From: Kitasatospora sp. SUK 42
GTDB lineage: Bacteria > Actinomycetota > Actinomycetes > Streptomycetales > Streptomycetaceae
DNA length: 64,000 bases
Reading direction: 5' to 3'
Assembly: GCF_015776785.2 (NCBI RefSeq)
Contig: NZ_LFMD02000007.1
Coordinates: 545,127-609,126, forward strand
Numbering within the stretch: the first letter of the stretch is position 1; every line of letters starts with the position of its first letter. The notes under the pieces are model-generated. The model had not been told where the DNA came from. It did no database searches and saw nothing but the letters and a program-made list of their open reading frames with translations. This document shows, in pieces, positions 23,302-32,669 of this stretch. The position numbers and the translations under genes are program-made.

Positions 23302-23320
23302 TTAGGTTAGGCTCACCTAA
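23302..23320. promoter_or_regulatory. DmdR1/IdeR iron box
   Basis: TTAGGTTAGGCTCACCTAA differs from the 19-bp actinobacterial iron-box consensus at one position. It ends 18 bases before the ATG of the DUF2470 gene and abuts its AGGAGG ribosome site, so iron-loaded DmdR should repress that gene. Confidence 0.9.
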
Positions 23321-23338
23321 CTAACAGGAGGTCCGTTC

Positions 23339-24058
23339 ATGACCGAGCCCACCGGCGACGCCGAGGCGCCCGAGCCCACCACCGCGGAACGGGTGTGCAG
23401 CCTGCTCGACGCGACCTCCTCGCTCACCGTCCGCGCCCTCGGCGAGCACCACGACCTGGACACCCCGGTCTCCGTGCACGGCTCCCGGCTGCGGCTGCGC
23501 GCCCCGCTGGACGCCCCGCTCACCACGGTCGCCGCCGGTGCCGGCGAGGGACTCGCCGTCGTCCTCGACGTCACCGACGTCTCCCCCGTCGCCGTCCGCG
23601 ACCGCGTCCGCGCCCGCCTCACCGTGGCCGGCCGGCTGCACCTGGTCCACCTCGCCGACGACGGCCTCAGCGTCCACCTGCGCGTGGACGTCGCCCACGC
23701 CGTCCTCGCCACCCCGTACGGCACCGGCGCCCTCACCGCCGCCGACCTCGCCCTGGCCGCCCCCGACCCGCTGGCCCGCCAGGAGGCCGCGCTGCTCACC
23801 CACCTCGCCGACGACCACGCCGACGCGCTCCACGCCCTCACCCGCCTGCTCGACCCGGCCCTGCTCGCCGGGCACCCCCACGTCCGCCCGCTCGCCCTGG
23901 ACCGCCACGGCCTGGTGCTGCGGCTGGACCACCCGCACGGCCACCGCGACGTCCGCCTGGTCTTCCCCGAACCCGCCGCCGACGCCGACGACTTCGGCCA
24001 CCGGATGCACGACCTGCTCACCGCCGCCCGGTACGGGCTGCCGACTCACCGGAGCTGA
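23339..24058 (+). CDS. Iron-regulated DUF2470 domain protein (HugZ-like)
   Basis: A 239-residue protein with an N-terminal split-barrel-like half (about 15-130) and a C-terminal DUF2470 domain (about 145-230; L-L-T-H-L-A-D-D-H-A-D-A-L and D-x-x-G-L-V-L-R pattern). DUF2470 is shared with HugZ-type haem-degrading and flavin/haem-binding proteins. The iron box in the promoter and the perfect AGGAGGT ribosome site support a role in iron or haem acquisition under iron starvation; haem degradation itself is inference. Its stop codon directly abuts the stop of the convergent permease gene, with no bases between. Confidence 0.8.
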   Translation: MTEPTGDAEAPEPTTAERVCSLLDATSSLTVRALGEHHDLDTPVSVHGSRLRLRAPLDAPLTTVAAGAGEGLAVVLDVTDVSPVAVRDRVRARLTVAGRLHLVHLADDGLSVHLRVDVAHAVLATPYGTGALTAADLALAAPDPLARQEAALLTHLADDHADALHALTRLLDPALLAGHPHVRPLALDRHGLVLRLDHPHGHRDVRLVFPEPAADADDFGHRMHDLLTAARYGLPTHRS

Positions 24059-25603
24059 TCAGCGCTCGGCGGCGTCCTCCAGCACGATCCGCCCCATCCG
24101 CTCGTACGCCTCCGGCCGGCACCACCGCATGACCAGGGCCATCGCCACCCCGCCCAGGAACACCCCGATCACCAGGTACGGGATCAGCCGGAACAGCACC
24201 GTCCCCGCCGCGGCCCCGGCCGCCGTGTCCCGGTTGACCACCAGCAGCGCCACCACCCCGCCCATCGCCACCCCGCCCACCAGCGGCGCGAGCAGCGTGC
24301 GGCACCAGTGCGCGGTCTCCGGGTGCCGGCCCTGCACGTGGAAGTACCCGACCACGGCGAAGGAGCAGAGCGTCTGCACGATCAGGATCGCCATCGTCCC
24401 CAACAGCGCCAGCAGCGTGTACAGATGGACGTACGGATCCATCCCCGCCGCCAGGAAGGACAGCACCAGCACCGCCGCGATCACCGACTGCGCCACCGAG
24501 GCGACGTGCGGCGAACCGTACCGCGGGTGGGTGCGCCCGAGCGCCGGGTGCAGGAACCCCTCCCGCCCGATCGCGTACAGGTACCGTGCGGCGCACTGGT
24601 GGAAGGCCATCGCGCAGGCGAAGGACCCGGTGACGACCAGCCAGCGGAACACCGTCACCGCCCACGCCCCCAGGTGCGCGCCCAGCGGGTCGAAGAACAG
24701 GCTGTTCCCGTCCTTGCCCGGCACCGCCCCGCCCGCCACCGCGATCGCGCGCTCGGCCCCGTTGCCGGACACGATCATCCAGGACACGAAGACGTAGAAC
24801 AGCCCGATCCCGACCACCGACACCAGGGTCGCCCGCGGCACCACCCGCTTCGGGTCCCGCGACTCCTCCCCGTACATCGCGGTCGACTCGAAGCCCACCC
24901 AGGACCAGAACGCGAAGAACAGCCCGAGACCGGCCGCCTCGACGCCGGAACCCCCCACGCCCTTCAGCGCGTTCAGCGGATTCACCGCCTCGCCCGCGAT
25001 CCCGTCCGGCCCGCCGCCGGAGGCCAGCACGGCCAGCGAGACCGCGCCCAGCACCCCGATCTCCAGCACCAGCGCCACCCCGAGCACCTTCGCCGTCAGG
25101 TGCAGGTCGAACCAGGCCATCACCCCGATCACCGCCACCCCGAACAGCGCGTACCAGCCCCACCCGAGGTCCACCCCCAGCTGCGCGCGGACCAGCCCGC
25201 GCAGCGAGTAGGCGAAGAAGCCGATGACCGAGGCCTCGAAGACGATGTACGCCATCACCGCGAGCAGCCCCGAGGCCATCCCGGCGACCCGGCCCAGCCC
25301 GTGCGAGATGTACCCGTAGAACGCCCCGGCCGCCGTGATGTGCCGGGCCATCGCCACGTACCCGACCGAGAACACCGTGAGCACCACGGTCGCCAGCGCG
25401 TACGCGGCGGGCGCGCCGACCCCGTTGCCCTGCCCGACGATGATCGGCAGGTTGCCGGTCATCGCGGTGATCGGGGCCGCGGTGGCGATCGCCATGAACA
25501 CCACGCCCACCAGGCCGACCGAACCGGCCTTCAGCCGCTCCACCCCGCCCGGCGCGGTCCGCGCCCCGGACGCCTCCCCGGCGTCCCCGCTCCGGACGGC
25601 CAT
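24059..25603 (-). CDS. APC family amino acid permease
   Basis: A 514-residue APC permease with about twelve helices. Helix 1 has the unwound-helix signature (A-P-I-T-A-M-T-G), helix 6 region reads F-F-A-F-W-S-W-V-G-F-E-S-T-A-M-Y-G-E-E-S-R-D-P, typical of amino acid permeases. ATG 25603 with GAGGAGG four bases upstream is preferred over the longer open frame. It differs clearly from the permease at 9921. Transported amino acid not deducible. No partner enzyme gene adjoins it. Confidence 0.88.
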   Translation of the reverse strand: MAVRSGDAGEASGARTAPGGVERLKAGSVGLVGVVFMAIATAAPITAMTGNLPIIVGQGNGVGAPAAYALATVVLTVFSVGYVAMARHITAAGAFYGYISHGLGRVAGMASGLLAVMAYIVFEASVIGFFAYSLRGLVRAQLGVDLGWGWYALFGVAVIGVMAWFDLHLTAKVLGVALVLEIGVLGAVSLAVLASGGGPDGIAGEAVNPLNALKGVGGSGVEAAGLGLFFAFWSWVGFESTAMYGEESRDPKRVVPRATLVSVVGIGLFYVFVSWMIVSGNGAERAIAVAGGAVPGKDGNSLFFDPLGAHLGAWAVTVFRWLVVTGSFACAMAFHQCAARYLYAIGREGFLHPALGRTHPRYGSPHVASVAQSVIAAVLVLSFLAAGMDPYVHLYTLLALLGTMAILIVQTLCSFAVVGYFHVQGRHPETAHWCRTLLAPLVGGVAMGGVVALLVVNRDTAAGAAAGTVLFRLIPYLVIGVFLGGVAMALVMRWCRPEAYERMGRIVLEDAAER

Positions 25604-25775
25604 CCGGCCTCCTCGTCTGCCCGGTCCTCCCGCCCGACCGGATCCGGCCGGGCGCCGACTGCCCGACAGCATCGCGCACCGATCGCCTGCCCGGAGAACC
25701 GTCGATCTCCCATCCGGGCAGCGGAGTTGACGCCGCGTTCGACCAGTCGAACGCGGCGGAGCCGGGAACGGAAAG

Positions 25776-25823
25776 CGGCCGGCCCGGCTTCCCGAGAGAG
25801 TTCTCGCGAAGCCGGGCCGGCCG
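25776..25823. terminator. 16-bp hairpin terminator after the LysM/M23 peptidase gene
   Basis: CGGCCGGCCCGGCTTC (25776-25791) and GAAGCCGGGCCGGCCG (25808-25823) are perfect complements; the loop itself contains CGAGA/TCTCG. It lies downstream of the minus-strand peptidase. The rest of 25604-25946 shows no gene. Confidence 0.85.
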
Positions 25824-25946
25824 TGGGCGTGTCCCTCGCCCATGTCCACCGGTGCGGCGATCACCCGGTCGAGCGGTCACCCGACATGACCATCCCGGGC
25901 GGTCGATTCGCCCCGCACCAGCGGTGGTTCCGAAAGACCACGTGGG

Positions 25947-26909
25947 TCAGAGCGCGACGCCGTGCGCGCGCAGGTAGGCGACCGGGTTGATGTCCGAGCC
26001 GTACTCCGAGCCGTTGCGGATCTCGAAGTGCAGGTGCGGGCCGGTCACGTTGCCGGTGGCGCCGGAGAGGCCGATCTGCTGGCCGGCGGTGACGGCCTGA
26101 CCGATCCTCACACCGATCGAGGAGAGGTGCGCGTACTCGGCGTAGTGGCCGTCGGCGAGCTTGATCTCGACCTGGTTGCCGTAGGCGCCGCCGTTGCCGG
26201 CCTTCACCACGACGCCGCTGGCGACCGCGCGCAGCGGGGTGCCGGTGGGGACGACGAAGTCCTGGCCGGTGTGGTGGCCGGAGGCCCACATCGAGCCGGC
26301 CACGCCGTAGGCGGTGCCCAGCTTCGGGTTGGCCACCGGGGCGACGAAGGCGGCGGAGGCGGCGACCGGAACGGCGGTGACGGCCTGGGCCGGGGCGACG
26401 TTCTGGACCTGGACCTCCAGCTGGGCGCCCGGCTTGGCGTTCTCGGTCCGGACGTTCAGCTGGGCGTCCGCGGCGGCGGAGGCGTCCTGGGTGGCCGGAG
26501 CCGCAGGCTTGGCCGGGGCGGGCTTCGCCGGAGCCGCGGGCTTGGCGGGCGCGGCCGGAGCGGCGGCGTGACCGGCGATGGCCAGCTGCTGGCCCGGGAA
26601 GATCAGGTTCGGGTCGGCGCCGACCACCGAGCGGTTCTGCTCGTACAGCGCGTGCCAGCCGCCCTCGACCTGCTTGGTCTCGGCGATCTGGGACAGCGTG
26701 TCGCCGCTGACGACGCGGTAGCCCTCGGGGGCCTTGGCGTCCGAGGAGGCCGGAGCGGAGGCGGCAGCGGCCGGGGCCGCCGGAGCGGTGTAGGCCTGGG
26801 CGCTCAGGGTGGTCACCAGCGGCAGTGCGAAGGAGACGCCGGTGACGGCGGTGGCGATGCCGATGCGGGCGGCACGGGGCAGGACGATACGACGAGCCTG
26901 TGCAGGCAT
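25947..26909 (-). CDS. Secreted LysM-domain M23 peptidoglycan endopeptidase
   Basis: A 320-residue secreted cell-wall hydrolase. The N terminus has a long signal peptide (R-R-I-V-L-P-R-A-A-R-I-G then a hydrophobic stretch ending A-Q-A near 40). A LysM domain follows (about 65-115: Y-R-V-V-S-G-D-T-L-S-Q-I-A and F-P-G-Q-Q-L), then an A/P/K-rich linker, and a C-terminal M23 domain with zinc ligands in H-T-G-Q-D-F and G-P-H-L-H-F-E-I. ATG 26909 with GAGAGGAAA upstream is chosen over longer readings because the preceding sequence is a c-di-AMP riboswitch. It should cut peptide cross-links in peptidoglycan during growth or germination. Confidence 0.92.
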   Translation of the reverse strand: MPAQARRIVLPRAARIGIATAVTGVSFALPLVTTLSAQAYTAPAAPAAAASAPASSDAKAPEGYRVVSGDTLSQIAETKQVEGGWHALYEQNRSVVGADPNLIFPGQQLAIAGHAAAPAAPAKPAAPAKPAPAKPAAPATQDASAAADAQLNVRTENAKPGAQLEVQVQNVAPAQAVTAVPVAASAAFVAPVANPKLGTAYGVAGSMWASGHHTGQDFVVPTGTPLRAVASGVVVKAGNGGAYGNQVEIKLADGHYAEYAHLSSIGVRIGQAVTAGQQIGLSGATGNVTGPHLHFEIRNGSEYGSDINPVAYLRAHGVAL

Positions 26910-26919
26910 GGAATTTTCC

Positions 26920-27113
26920 TCTCCCACGCCTACGAGGTGAGCTGTCGGGTTCGGGCTGGAGTTGCCCGGCCGCATGCGCGGCTTCACCCCTAGCCGGTCC
27001 TGGACGTTCACGCTCGAAAGCGCGAACTCCGGTCCGGCGACTTACCTGTGGGTCCCCCGCTCCTGCCGCGCAGAGCTCAGTTCGAACCACCGGGCAGCGG
27101 CAGGACTCGGCGT
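26920..27113 (-). ncRNA. c-di-AMP (ydaO/yuaA) riboswitch
   Basis: The leader of the peptidase gene, read on the minus strand, contains the conserved blocks of the ydaO class in order: GAGTCCTGCCG, GGCAGGAGCGGGGGACCCA, GGGGTGAAGCC and CCGACAGCTCACCTCGTAGG, followed by the AGAGG ribosome site region. In streptomycetes this class sits in front of cell-wall hydrolase genes and switches expression off on binding c-di-AMP. Boundaries are approximate. Confidence 0.92.
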
Positions 27114-27403
27114 TCCACCCGGTGGACCCGTCCGGGCTGGCCGGTCGGTCGCTGAACTAAAACCCATCCATTCGGGTGAAGCAATGTCGATCTATCGATC
27201 CGGGGAACAGCACCGTCGGCACGGTCACCCTCCGGATGAGCGGCAACACCATACGTACACAACCCATTCACCCCGAGCCACTGATCCACGACCCTGCGCC
27301 GAAGTCCGCACCCCTGTGCGACGGGCTGTTCACTCACCGCCCACCACCGACACACCGCGCGGTGACCCTTGTCACGTGGGCCCCCGGGGCGCAGGATCGG
27401 GCC

Positions 27404-28939
27404 GTGGCCACCTCCGCGGCCGGCACCCTGCGCCTGGGCACCGCGCAGGGGCGCTGGGTACTCCTGGCAACGGTGCTCGGTTCCAGCATGGCGATGCTCG
27501 ACAGCACCGTGGTGAACGTCGCCCTGCCCCGAATCGGCGAGGACCTCGGCGCCTCCCTCGCGTCCCTCCAGTGGACGCTGAACGCCTATCTGCTCACCCT
27601 TGCGGGCCTGATCCTGCTCGGCGGCGCGCTCGGCGACCGCTACGGGCGGCGCCGGATCTTCCTGATCGGCGTGGTCTGGTTCGCCATCGCCTCCGCGGCC
27701 TGCGCGGCCGCCCCGACCATCCACGTGCTGGTCGCCGCCCGCGCCGTCCAGGGGATCGGCGGAGCGCTGCTCACCCCGGGCTCGCTCGCCATCCTCCAGG
27801 CCGTCTTCCACCCTGACGACCGCTCGGCGGCGGTCGGCCTCTGGTCCGGCCTCGGCGGGGTGTCCACGGCCATCGGCCCCTTCCTCGGCGGCTGGCTGGT
27901 GGACGGCCCCGGCTGGCGCTGGATCTTCCTGCTGAACCTGCCGCTGGCCGCCGCCGTGATCGCGGTGGCCTCCCGGTTCGTCCCGGAGAGCCGGGACGAG
28001 TCCGCCTCCGGTCGCTTCGACGTGCCCGGCGCCCTGCTCGCCGCGCTCGCCCTCGGCACGATCACCTACGCGCTCACCGCCGCCGGGGAGGGCCTGTCCC
28101 CCGCCGTCTGGGTCACCGGCGTGCTCAGCCTGGTGCTCGGCGCCGCCTTCGTCGCCGTGGAACGCCGGGCGCCCGAGCCGATGCTGCCGCTCGGCCTGTT
28201 CTCCTCCCGGCTGTTCAGCGCGGTGAACGCCGTCACCCTCTGCGTCTACGCCGCCTTCAGCGGGGTGTTCTTCCTGCTGGTGGTGCAGCTGCAGATCGTC
28301 TCCGGCTTCTCGCCCCTGGTCTCGGGCCTCGCCCTGGTGCCGATCACCGTGCTGATGCTGGCCCTGTCCGCGCGCGCCGGGCGCCTCGGCAAGCGGATCG
28401 GCCCACGCATCCCGCTCACCGTGGGCCCGATGCTGTGCGCCGTCGGGGTGCTGCTGTTGCTGCGCACCGGCCCCGGCTCCTCCTACTGGATGGACGTGCT
28501 GCCCGCCGTCACGGTGATGGGCTGCGGAATGACGCTGCTGGTCGCACCGCTGACCGCGACGGTGCTGGCCGCCGTCGAGGTGCGGCACGCGGGCATCGCC
28601 AGCGGGGTCAACAACGCCGCCGCCCGCGCGGCCAGCCTGCTCGCGGTGGCTGCGCTCCCGGCGCTGGCCGGGCTGAGCGGCGACGCCTACCGGGTGCCCT
28701 CCGCGGTGGACTCCGCCTTCCACACCGCGATGCTGATCTGCGCGGGCCTGCTGGTGGCCGGTGGGCTGGTCGCCTTCGCCACCGTACGGGGCAACGTGCT
28801 CGCGCCCGACGACCACCCGGTCGCCGAGCCGGACTGCGAGTGGAGCTGCGGCACCACCCCGCCTCTCGACCCGGGGCACGTGCACACGCACGAGGGCCCC
28901 GCCACCGGAACGGCGGCAGGACCCTCGCCCAAGAGCTGA
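27404..28939 (+). CDS. MFS drug-efflux transporter, 14-TM EmrB/QacA type
   Basis: A 511-residue drug:H+ antiporter. Motif A is G-D-R-Y-G-R-R-R, motif D1 is L-D-S-T-V-V-N-V-A-L-P near the first helix, and motif C-like G-x-x-x-G-P-F-L-G-G follows in helix 5. GTG 27404 with AGGA eight bases upstream is preferred; the frame upstream is not family-like. The tail after the last helix is hydrophilic and His-rich. Upstream (27362-27375) GTGAC and GTCAC form a short dyad. Convergent with purB, with seven bases between the two coding regions. Substrate unknown. Confidence 0.88.
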   Translation: MATSAAGTLRLGTAQGRWVLLATVLGSSMAMLDSTVVNVALPRIGEDLGASLASLQWTLNAYLLTLAGLILLGGALGDRYGRRRIFLIGVVWFAIASAACAAAPTIHVLVAARAVQGIGGALLTPGSLAILQAVFHPDDRSAAVGLWSGLGGVSTAIGPFLGGWLVDGPGWRWIFLLNLPLAAAVIAVASRFVPESRDESASGRFDVPGALLAALALGTITYALTAAGEGLSPAVWVTGVLSLVLGAAFVAVERRAPEPMLPLGLFSSRLFSAVNAVTLCVYAAFSGVFFLLVVQLQIVSGFSPLVSGLALVPITVLMLALSARAGRLGKRIGPRIPLTVGPMLCAVGVLLLLRTGPGSSYWMDVLPAVTVMGCGMTLLVAPLTATVLAAVEVRHAGIASGVNNAAARAASLLAVAALPALAGLSGDAYRVPSAVDSAFHTAMLICAGLLVAGGLVAFATVRGNVLAPDDHPVAEPDCEWSCGTTPPLDPGHVHTHEGPATGTAAGPSPKS

Positions 28940-28950
28940 CGGATCGTCAG
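28936..28950. terminator. Short dyad across the MFS/purB convergent junction
   Basis: CTGACG, a 3-base spacer GAT and CGTCAG span both stop codons. Six-base arms only; could be a weak shared terminator. Confidence 0.3.
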
Positions 28951-30377
28951 AGGATGTCGCCCGGGGCGTACTTGGCCGCCTCCGGGTAGGCCGCCGCGAC
29001 GGCCTCCACCTGACGGACGACCTCGGCGACCTGCGCCCCGGCCGCACCGGTGAAGGACAGCCTGTCGGCCAGCAGGGCGTCCAGCGCGGCCCGGTCCAGC
29101 GGGATCCGCCCGTCGGCGGCCAGCCGGTCCAGCAGCTCGTTCTCCCGGGCACCGGCGCGCATCGCCAGCGCGGAGGCGACGGCGTGCTCCTTGATGACCT
29201 CGTGCCCGGTCTCCCGGCCGACACCCGCGCGCACCGCGCCCATCAGCACCTTGGTGGTGGCCAGGAACGGCAGGTAGCGGTCCAGCTCGGCCTCGATCAC
29301 GGCGGGGAAGGCGCCGAACTCGTCGAGGACGGTCAGGAAGGTCTCCAGCAGGCCGTCGAAGGCGAAGAAGGCGTCCGGCAGCGCGACCCTGCGCACCACG
29401 GAGCAGGAGACGTCGCCCTCGTTCCACTGGTCGCCGGCCAGCTCGCCGGTCATCGAGGCGTAGCCGCGCAGGATCACGGCGAGGCCGTTGACGCGCTCGC
29501 AGGAGCGGGTGTTCATCTTGTGCGGCATCGCGGAGGAGCCGACCTGGCCCTCCTTGAAGCCCTCCGTCACCAGCTCGTGGCCGGCCATCAGGCGGATGGT
29601 CTTGGCCAGGCTGGACGGCGCGGCGGCCAGCTGGACGAGGGCGGTGAGCACCTCGAAGTCCAGCGAGCGCGGGTAGACCTGGCCGACGCTGGTCAGCACG
29701 TGGTCGAAGCCGAGGTGCCCGGCGACCCGGCGCTCCAGCTCGGCCAGCTTCTCGGTGTCGCCACCCAGCAGGTCCAGCATGTCCTGGGCGGTGCCGACCG
29801 GGCCCTTGATCCCGCGCAGCGGGTAGCGGGCGATCAGCTCCTCCAGGCGGCGGAAGGCGACCAGCAGCTCGTCGGCGATCGACGCGAAGCGCTTGCCGAG
29901 GGTGGTGGCCTGCGCGGCCACGTTGTGCGAGCGGCCGGCCATGACCAGCTCGGAGTGCTGGGCGGCGAGCCTGGCCAGGCGCACCAGCACGGCCACCGTG
30001 CGGTCCCGCACGTGCTCCAGGGACTGGCGGATCTGCAGCTGCTCGACGTTCTCGGTCAGATCCCGGGAGGTCATGCCCTTGTGGATCTGCTCGTGGCCGG
30101 CGAGCTCGCTGAACTCCTCGATCCGGGCCTTCACGTCGTGGCGGGTGATCCGCTCACGGGCGGCGATCGAGCCGAGGTCGACCTGGTCGATCACCCGCTC
30201 GTAGTCGGCGACGGCGTTCGCCGGCACCTCGACGCCGAGGTCCTGCTGGGCCTTCAGGACGGCCAGCCACAGGTGGCGCTCAAGGACCACCTTGTGCTCG
30301 GGGGACCACAGCTGGGCCAGGGTCGCCGAGGCGTACCGGGAGGCCAGGACATTGGGGATCTGGGGCTTCGCGCTCAC
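28947..30377 (-). CDS. purB: Adenylosuccinate lyase
   Basis: A 476-residue fumarase/aspartase superfamily lyase catalysing two steps of purine synthesis (SAICAR to AICAR and adenylosuccinate to AMP). The signature G-S-S-A-M-P-H-K-M-N is present, with R-S-H-N-V-A-A-Q near residue 150 and M-T-S-R-D-L-T-E-N-V earlier. GTG 30377 fits the usual N terminus (V-S-A-K-P-Q-I-P-N-V-L-A-S-R-Y); a TTG three codons upstream is possible. No strong ribosome site. Monocistronic, divergent from the HelD-type gene. Confidence 0.95.
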   Translation of the reverse strand: MSAKPQIPNVLASRYASATLAQLWSPEHKVVLERHLWLAVLKAQQDLGVEVPANAVADYERVIDQVDLGSIAARERITRHDVKARIEEFSELAGHEQIHKGMTSRDLTENVEQLQIRQSLEHVRDRTVAVLVRLARLAAQHSELVMAGRSHNVAAQATTLGKRFASIADELLVAFRRLEELIARYPLRGIKGPVGTAQDMLDLLGGDTEKLAELERRVAGHLGFDHVLTSVGQVYPRSLDFEVLTALVQLAAAPSSLAKTIRLMAGHELVTEGFKEGQVGSSAMPHKMNTRSCERVNGLAVILRGYASMTGELAGDQWNEGDVSCSVVRRVALPDAFFAFDGLLETFLTVLDEFGAFPAVIEAELDRYLPFLATTKVLMGAVRAGVGRETGHEVIKEHAVASALAMRAGARENELLDRLAADGRIPLDRAALDALLADRLSFTGAAGAQVAEVVRQVEAVAAAYPEAAKYAPGDIL

Positions 30378-30495
30378 GCTTCGCAAGGGTAACAGCCGAG
30401 GTCACGCCGGACGTCGGCGGATGGGGTAGGCTGGGTCAATTGAGCGCCCTTCAGATGACGCGTCGTAGCCTTCTCACCGCAAGGATACCACATCA

Positions 30496-32631
30496 ATGAA
30501 CGGACTTCCAGTCACCGCACCGGACCCCGGCGATGCCCTCGCCGACGCCCTGCGCACCGAGCAGGCCCGCCTCACCCTGCTCTACGCCCGGCTGGACACC
30601 CTCCGCGAACAGGCCCGCCGCACCGCCGACGGCGCCCACGACGGGGCCGCGGCCGGCGGCACCCACCAGGCCCGGCTGGAGCGCGAGGTACGCGCCCGCG
30701 AGGCCGCCCGGCACGCCGCCCGACTCGACGCCGTGGAACGCGGCCTGTGCTTCGGCCGCCTGGACGAACGCGACGGCACCGCCCACTACATCGGCCGCAC
30801 CGGCCTCACCGACGACACGTACGAACCGCTGCTGCTCGACTGGCGGGCTCCCGCCGCCCGCCCGTTCTACACCGCCACCCCCGCCCACCCCGGCACCGCG
30901 GTGCGCCGCCGCCACCTGCACACCGAGGGCCGCACCCTCACCGGGCTGGACGACGAGGCCCTCGACCTCGCCGGACTGGACGAGTCCGACCGCCGCGCCC
31001 TGGTCGGCGAGGCCGCCCTGCTCGCCGCGCTCGACCGCGACCGCACTGGCCGGATGGCCACCGCGGTCGCCACCATCCAGACCGAACAGGACCGGGTGAT
31101 CCGCGCCCCACTGCCCGGCGCCCTGGTCGTCCAGGGCGGCCCCGGCACCGGCAAGACACTGGCCGCGCTGCACCGGGCCGCCTACCTGCTGTTCACCCAC
31201 CGCGCCGCGCTGGAACGCCGCGGCATCCTGGTCATCGGCCCCAACGCCGGCTTCCTGCGGTACATCGAGGAGGTGCTGCCCGCCCTCGGCGAGACCGAGG
31301 TGGTGCTGCGGACCGTCGGCGAACTCCTCCCCGGCATCACCACGACCCGCACCGACGCGCCCGCCACCGCCGTCGCCAAGGGCGGCCCCTGGATGGCGGA
31401 CGTCCTCCGGCGCGCCGTCGCCGCCCACCAGTCGGCCCCGGCCGGCGGCCTGGACCTGGGCGAGGGGCTGCGCGTCTCCGCCCGCGCCTGCGCCGAGGCC
31501 CGCGACGCCGCCCGCGGCCTGCGGGTGCCGCACAACCGGGCCCGCGCCTTCTACCTGCGCACCCTGCTGGACGCCCTCGCCATCGCCCAGGCTCTCACCC
31601 TCGGCCGTCCGTACGACGAGGAGGAGGCGCACTACGCCCCGCGCGAGCTGTGGGCCCGGGAGGAGGTCCGCGCCGCGCTCGACCCGCTCTGGCCGGCCCT
31701 CACCCCGCAGCGGCTGCTCGAACGGCTGCTCACCGACCGGGAGTTGCTCACCGAGGCCGCACCCGAGCACGCAACCGACCTGCTCCGCCCGCCCGGCTCC
31801 CCCTGGACGGTCGAGGACGTCCCGCTGCTCGACGAGGCCGCCGAACTCCTCGGAGCCGTCGACCCGGATGCCGATACCCAGAGCGATCACGATGCGGACG
31901 AACTCGCCTTCGCCCAGGGCGTGTTGACCATCACCGGCCAGACCGGTGACGCCCTGCTGGACGCCGCCGCGCTGGCCGAACGCTTCCGGGACGACGGCCC
32001 GTACCGCTCCACCGCCGAACGCGCCGGGGCCGACCGCACCTGGGCGTACGGCCACGTGGTGGTGGACGAGGCGCAGGAGCTCTCCGCGATGGCCTGGCGC
32101 GCCGTACTGCGCCGCGTCCCGACCAGCTCGCTCACCATCGTCGGCGACCTCGCCCAGACCGGATCGCCCGCCGGAGCCCGCAGCTGGGCCGAGATGCTCG
32201 ACCCGCACCTGCCCGGCCGCTGGCGCGAGGAACGGCTCACCGTCAACTACCGCACGCCCGCACCGATCATGGCCCTCGCCGCCGCCGTGCTGCGCACCGC
32301 CGCACCCGGCCAGCAGCCGCCCGAGTCCATCCGCCCAGGAGCCGAGCCGCCGGGGGCCGTGCCCGTACCGGACCACGACTTCGCCGCCGCACTGGCCGAA
32401 CTGCCCACCGCTGTCGGCACCCTGGGCGTGATCGCCCCGGACGCACTGGCGCCGGGGCTGGGCGCGCTGACCGTCACGGCGGCCAAGGGTCTGGAGTTCG
32501 ACCACGTCGTGGTGGTCGAACCCGCCGCCCTCAGCCCACGGGAGCGCTACGTCGCGCTCACCCGCGCCACCCGCACGCTCACCCTGCTCCACCACCGGCC
32601 GCTGCCGCCGGAAATCGCCGAGGCGCTCTGA
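30496..32631 (+). CDS. HelD-family UvrD-like helicase (RNA polymerase recycling factor type)
   Basis: A 711-residue superfamily 1 ATPase of the HelD class. An N-terminal coiled-coil arm (about 12-85) precedes F-G-R-L-D, I-G-R-x-G-L and L-L-L-D-W-R-A-P-A-A-R-P-F-Y, hallmarks of HelD. Walker A is G-G-P-G-T-G-K-T (214-221), Walker B V-V-V-D-E-A-Q-E, then V-G-D-L-A-Q-T-G, L-T-V-N-Y-R-T-P and A-K-G-L-E-F-D-H-V. HelD proteins pull DNA and RNA off stalled RNA polymerase; actinobacterial versions (HelR) can give rifamycin tolerance. I found no rifamycin-associated element in the promoter. A TAGGCT -10-like element lies near 30427. Confidence 0.9.
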   Translation: MNGLPVTAPDPGDALADALRTEQARLTLLYARLDTLREQARRTADGAHDGAAAGGTHQARLEREVRAREAARHAARLDAVERGLCFGRLDERDGTAHYIGRTGLTDDTYEPLLLDWRAPAARPFYTATPAHPGTAVRRRHLHTEGRTLTGLDDEALDLAGLDESDRRALVGEAALLAALDRDRTGRMATAVATIQTEQDRVIRAPLPGALVVQGGPGTGKTLAALHRAAYLLFTHRAALERRGILVIGPNAGFLRYIEEVLPALGETEVVLRTVGELLPGITTTRTDAPATAVAKGGPWMADVLRRAVAAHQSAPAGGLDLGEGLRVSARACAEARDAARGLRVPHNRARAFYLRTLLDALAIAQALTLGRPYDEEEAHYAPRELWAREEVRAALDPLWPALTPQRLLERLLTDRELLTEAAPEHATDLLRPPGSPWTVEDVPLLDEAAELLGAVDPDADTQSDHDADELAFAQGVLTITGQTGDALLDAAALAERFRDDGPYRSTAERAGADRTWAYGHVVVDEAQELSAMAWRAVLRRVPTSSLTIVGDLAQTGSPAGARSWAEMLDPHLPGRWREERLTVNYRTPAPIMALAAAVLRTAAPGQQPPESIRPGAEPPGAVPVPDHDFAAALAELPTAVGTLGVIAPDALAPGLGALTVTAAKGLEFDHVVVVEPAALSPRERYVALTRATRTLTLLHHRPLPPEIAEAL

Positions 32632-32669
32632 CCCCGGGCGGAGGACGGACGGACCGGCCCGTGCGGCCG

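Noticed and set aside
30387-30495. Rifamycin-associated element upstream of the HelD-type gene
   Set aside because: Looked for the inverted GGGGCTTGCGGCAAGGCCC-type element; it is not present, so rifamycin induction is not supported.
30493-32595. 700-codon minus-strand frame opposite the HelD-type gene
   Set aside because: Antisense shadow; no start signal and the plus strand has full helicase motifs.
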